The position numbers and the translations under genes were made by a program. Below, one piece after another: positions 61,425 through 64,000 of a stretch of DNA of 64,000 nucleotides. This stretch comes from Cerrena zonata (taxonomy: Eukaryota; Basidiomycota; Agaricomycetes; Polyporales; Cerrenaceae). The notes under the pieces were generated by a model that saw only the letters and a program-made list of their open reading frames with translations, did no database searches and was not told the origin of the DNA. Every line of letters starts with the position of its first letter. Position 1 is the first letter of the stretch. The DNA lies in NCBI GenBank assembly GCA_038087015.1, contig JASBNA010000106.1, positions 1 through 64,000 on the forward strand. The letters run 5' to 3'.

Positions 61425-64000
61425 TTACTTCATGCTCAACCTCCCCACTCCCTCGTAGTTCTTCAACCAGTCCATGTTAGGGATGGAATCTGGCCACTTC
61501 ATTCGTCGCTCCCTGTTGATAACATGGGTGCTGCCTGGTGGATCCAGATAATACCATAACCCCCTGGAAACGCACAATAAGTGTTCCCTGTTAGAGCCTA
61601 AAACCCATCCAGTTGGGTCATGATCTTCATGTCGTATACTCCACTGTAGTGAAACGGAGGAGGAATGTATGGAGGGCAGGGTACCGGTAGCATTTGTATG
61701 TGGAGTTGTCCCATCAGTATGGAGAGAGGTGAGATCCCATGCGATAATTTGATCGTGAGATGATGATATCAACTTTGAGCCATGGATATCGAGATAGGAC
61801 AAGGGATTCCATGAGTTGAAGGTATGCACAAGTACGCCCTTCTCAATGTCGTAGATTATAATGCTCTCCTTGTTTGTGAGAGCCAGTAAGTTGGCATTGA
61901 GAGCTGCTTGTGAAACATAACCAGAAACCTCAGGGAGAGAAAGAGTTCGAAGACATGTTGCAGACTTGATGTCCCAGACATTAATCCCATGGTAAAAAAA
62001 GTGAGTCCAGTCATGGTCGTTTCTCTCATCTTTACCGTGAGACACCAGCTCTCCCTCCTGAGAGAAGAACAGGGTAACAGACTGTGTGTATTTCGTAATG
62101 AGCAGTGTATGAGATGAATCATCTCCTTCGAGATTTATGAATTTGACCGTGCCCGAATTGGATGGAAAGGAAGCAATGAGGCCATGGCTGGAAACTACAA
62201 AGCGATCCCAGTACCCCTCAAGAGAGATCTCGCGTAGGTCTTGCTCAGGGTTTTTATTACTGGGTATCACGAAAGCTTTCTTTGAGTTGAAGGAGGAAAA
62301 TACGATGTGCTCTTTGAAAGTTAGTTGAGACACATAAACATGGAAATTTTTGATCTGGTGTCTCTCTTTGGGTCTGTAGAGCACCTTCCCCAATGATGTT
62401 TGAACTGTCCCATCGTCTAGGGCCAAATAAATGGTCTTATTGTCGGCACTAAACACGGCAGCGGTGACTTCTTGTGGGTACTCCATTGGCCAATATTCTC
62501 GCAGGAGCATACAGTCAGTAGAGCTGCGGACATGAACAGTACCATCCCGCGAAGATGATAGAAACTTGGTCCCGTCTGGAGAGAAGGAAATTGAAGCGAT
62601 GTTTCCAACATGGCCTCGAGTGTTTGCTTGATCAAATCGCTCCTGATCTGAGACCTGGAGGCCACGGGATAGCTCCCATGCGTAAACAGTATCACGCACA
62701 AGTGCGGCAATTCGTTTTCCATCTGGGAGGAAAGTCACTTGACAAATCCAATCGAGTACCACTATAGGATCTTGATATAGTTTTCCTGATTCAGTCTCGA
62801 AGATTTGAATTGTGTACGTCGACGAAGCGGCAATCAGGGAGCCATCTGGAGAGAACGTACATTGTTGAAACTCGGTTATCGGAATGAGATTGTTGGCGGC
62901 GTATGGGCCAAAGACCAATTCATTAGACTTGAAATCATCCAAGAAGAGCGCTCTCTTGAAAGCGAGCAGTATATGGGATTGGGTCTTCGGGCTGAAGCAT
63001 AGGGCATTAATAGCGAGGTAGGAATAGTCCCTCTGCAAAGTTATAGTGGCAGTTGTCCTATCTACACTCCAGACAGCAATATCTGAACCCAGGTAAGTCC
63101 CGTCTGGGGACCAGGCGATCTGAGAGGCACTATGATCAATTTTGATTGAACACATAATGTGAGCTTTGCCCTCTGCTATGTTCCAAACAGAGATCATCTT
63201 TGATGAAAGGGTCGCCAATTGATCACTATCCAGTGGATGGAATACAAGAGCATAAACGTCCTCTGACATTGCACAGTGGATTACCACTCGACCGGTCTCC
63301 ATATCCCAGATACTGATGCCACCCTTGTTGCGAATGTTGCGAAAGTATCCCGCAACCCTTCTGCAATCAGAGGACACAGTGATAACGTCTGGTCTACGAT
63401 GCGGATCGTTAGGATAGGGCCTCTCTAATTGAGTGCTCGACTGGGCTGTCTCTTTGTCCGAGAGTGGCTTCCACTGAGTCCAAAGTGAACCAGAGGAGCA
63501 ATCAGATAGGAGGAGTAACCTATCGGGTCTGCAAGCGAAGTAATGCTTACATGCAGTTGTGCGCCACAATGCTGTGGGGAAGATATCATGATGGTGGACT
63601 AATTTGACAACGGTATCAGTTTGGGAGCCCCAGTTGTGTATCTTCGTGAATGGGGAAGAGTGGGCTGATACGTATACATGGAGGGCGCTACCGGAGACAG
63701 CTTCTGTATATTCCCTCACGAACATCCGTAGATTCGTCCACAGCGTTGCGAGCTTGCTATCTGTATCCTATGAATCATTAGTATTACAACAGATCCATGG
63801 GTGACTAAACACTTACTACAGCAAAGGTGTAAACAATATCACATGCTCTCAGAGTTTCATTCACATCACCAACTAGACTGACTACCTCCAGCCAGAATAG
63901 TAGCATTTCCTCCGAGAACGACCGCAACGCTGATCCTACATCCTCCTGCCAAGTCTTAATCTCCTCCAAGTGACGCCACCAGTACATCGACGCATATCCC
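61425..64000 (-). CDS. C2-NACHT-WD40 NLR-like STAND protein, copy 3 (5' part outside window)
   Basis: The WD40 exon is complete (61425 to about 63767), with repeats like FSPDGTKFLSSSRDGTVHV near 62570 and the C-terminal MDWLKNYEGVGRLSMK. An intron (about 63768-63815) leads to the 3' end of the NACHT exon, which reads WQEDVGSALRSFSEEMLLFW as in the other copies (WQEDVGSALRSFSKEKLLSW and WQEDVGSALRLFSSEKLLFW) and runs off the right edge. The P-loop, helical and C2 parts are therefore not in view and are inferred from the paralogues. It looks intact as far as visible. It carries small in-frame length differences from copy 2, for example around 62000-62060 and 63330-63345. Confidence 0.82.

Noticed and set aside
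1..64000. Search for tRNA/rRNA genes, CRISPR arrays, telomere repeats and reverse transcriptase or transposase motifs
   Set aside because: Reading by eye gave no cloverleaf with a convincing B-box, no regular spacer-repeat array, no TTAGGG tracts and no polymerase or transposase signature in any sizeable ORF.

Overview
This 64 kb window looks like nuclear DNA of a mushroom-forming basidiomycete (Agaricomycetes). The genes carry many short introns of about 45-80 nt with GT-AG borders. Gene content fits: a basidiomycete-type ATG11, an MFS sugar transporter, NACHT-WD40 NLR-like proteins with an N-terminal C2-like domain, and a fungal orphan membrane-protein family. No operons, bacterial signals, tRNA, rRNA, CRISPR array or intact transposon ORF were seen.

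Left arm (1 to about 11.7 kb) is housekeeping: a MAK5/DDX24 DEAD-box helicase on the minus strand (3' end outside the window, reading frame disrupted), divergent from ATG11 (2510-7601, plus), followed by a sugar transporter (9581-11672, plus).

Right arm (about 12-64 kb) is accessory and repeat-rich. Three paralogous C2-NACHT-WD40 genes lie on the minus strand (15407-20827, 47202-52384, and 61425 to beyond the right edge). Between them are decayed, mutually similar non-coding blocks, a small NACHT relic (about 25.0-25.2 kb), a 5'-truncated inverted second copy of MAK5 (26.8-28.7 kb), and an orphan multi-pass membrane protein (30110-31503). A 31-40 bp boundary motif recurs eight times, always on the plus strand, at the borders of these blocks. 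Copies 2 and 3 of the NLR sit in an apparent tandem duplication with a unit of about 14.5 kb and a sharp breakpoint at 43517/58004.

The most interesting locus is a head-to-tail trio of paralogous genes (32659-34296, 35058-36695, 37462-39176). Splicing gives three proteins of roughly 360-420 residues with the same exon plan: a helical N-terminal half, one central hydrophobic segment at the same relative position, and a charged coiled-coil-like C-terminal half. I do not recognise the family. The layout resembles helical membrane-inserting proteins, and the genes are embedded in an NLR cluster, so an effector or defence role is a testable hypothesis but not something the sequence proves.

Exon borders were read by eye from splice signals and paralogue comparison. 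Coordinates of multi-exon genes span first to last coding base, including introns.
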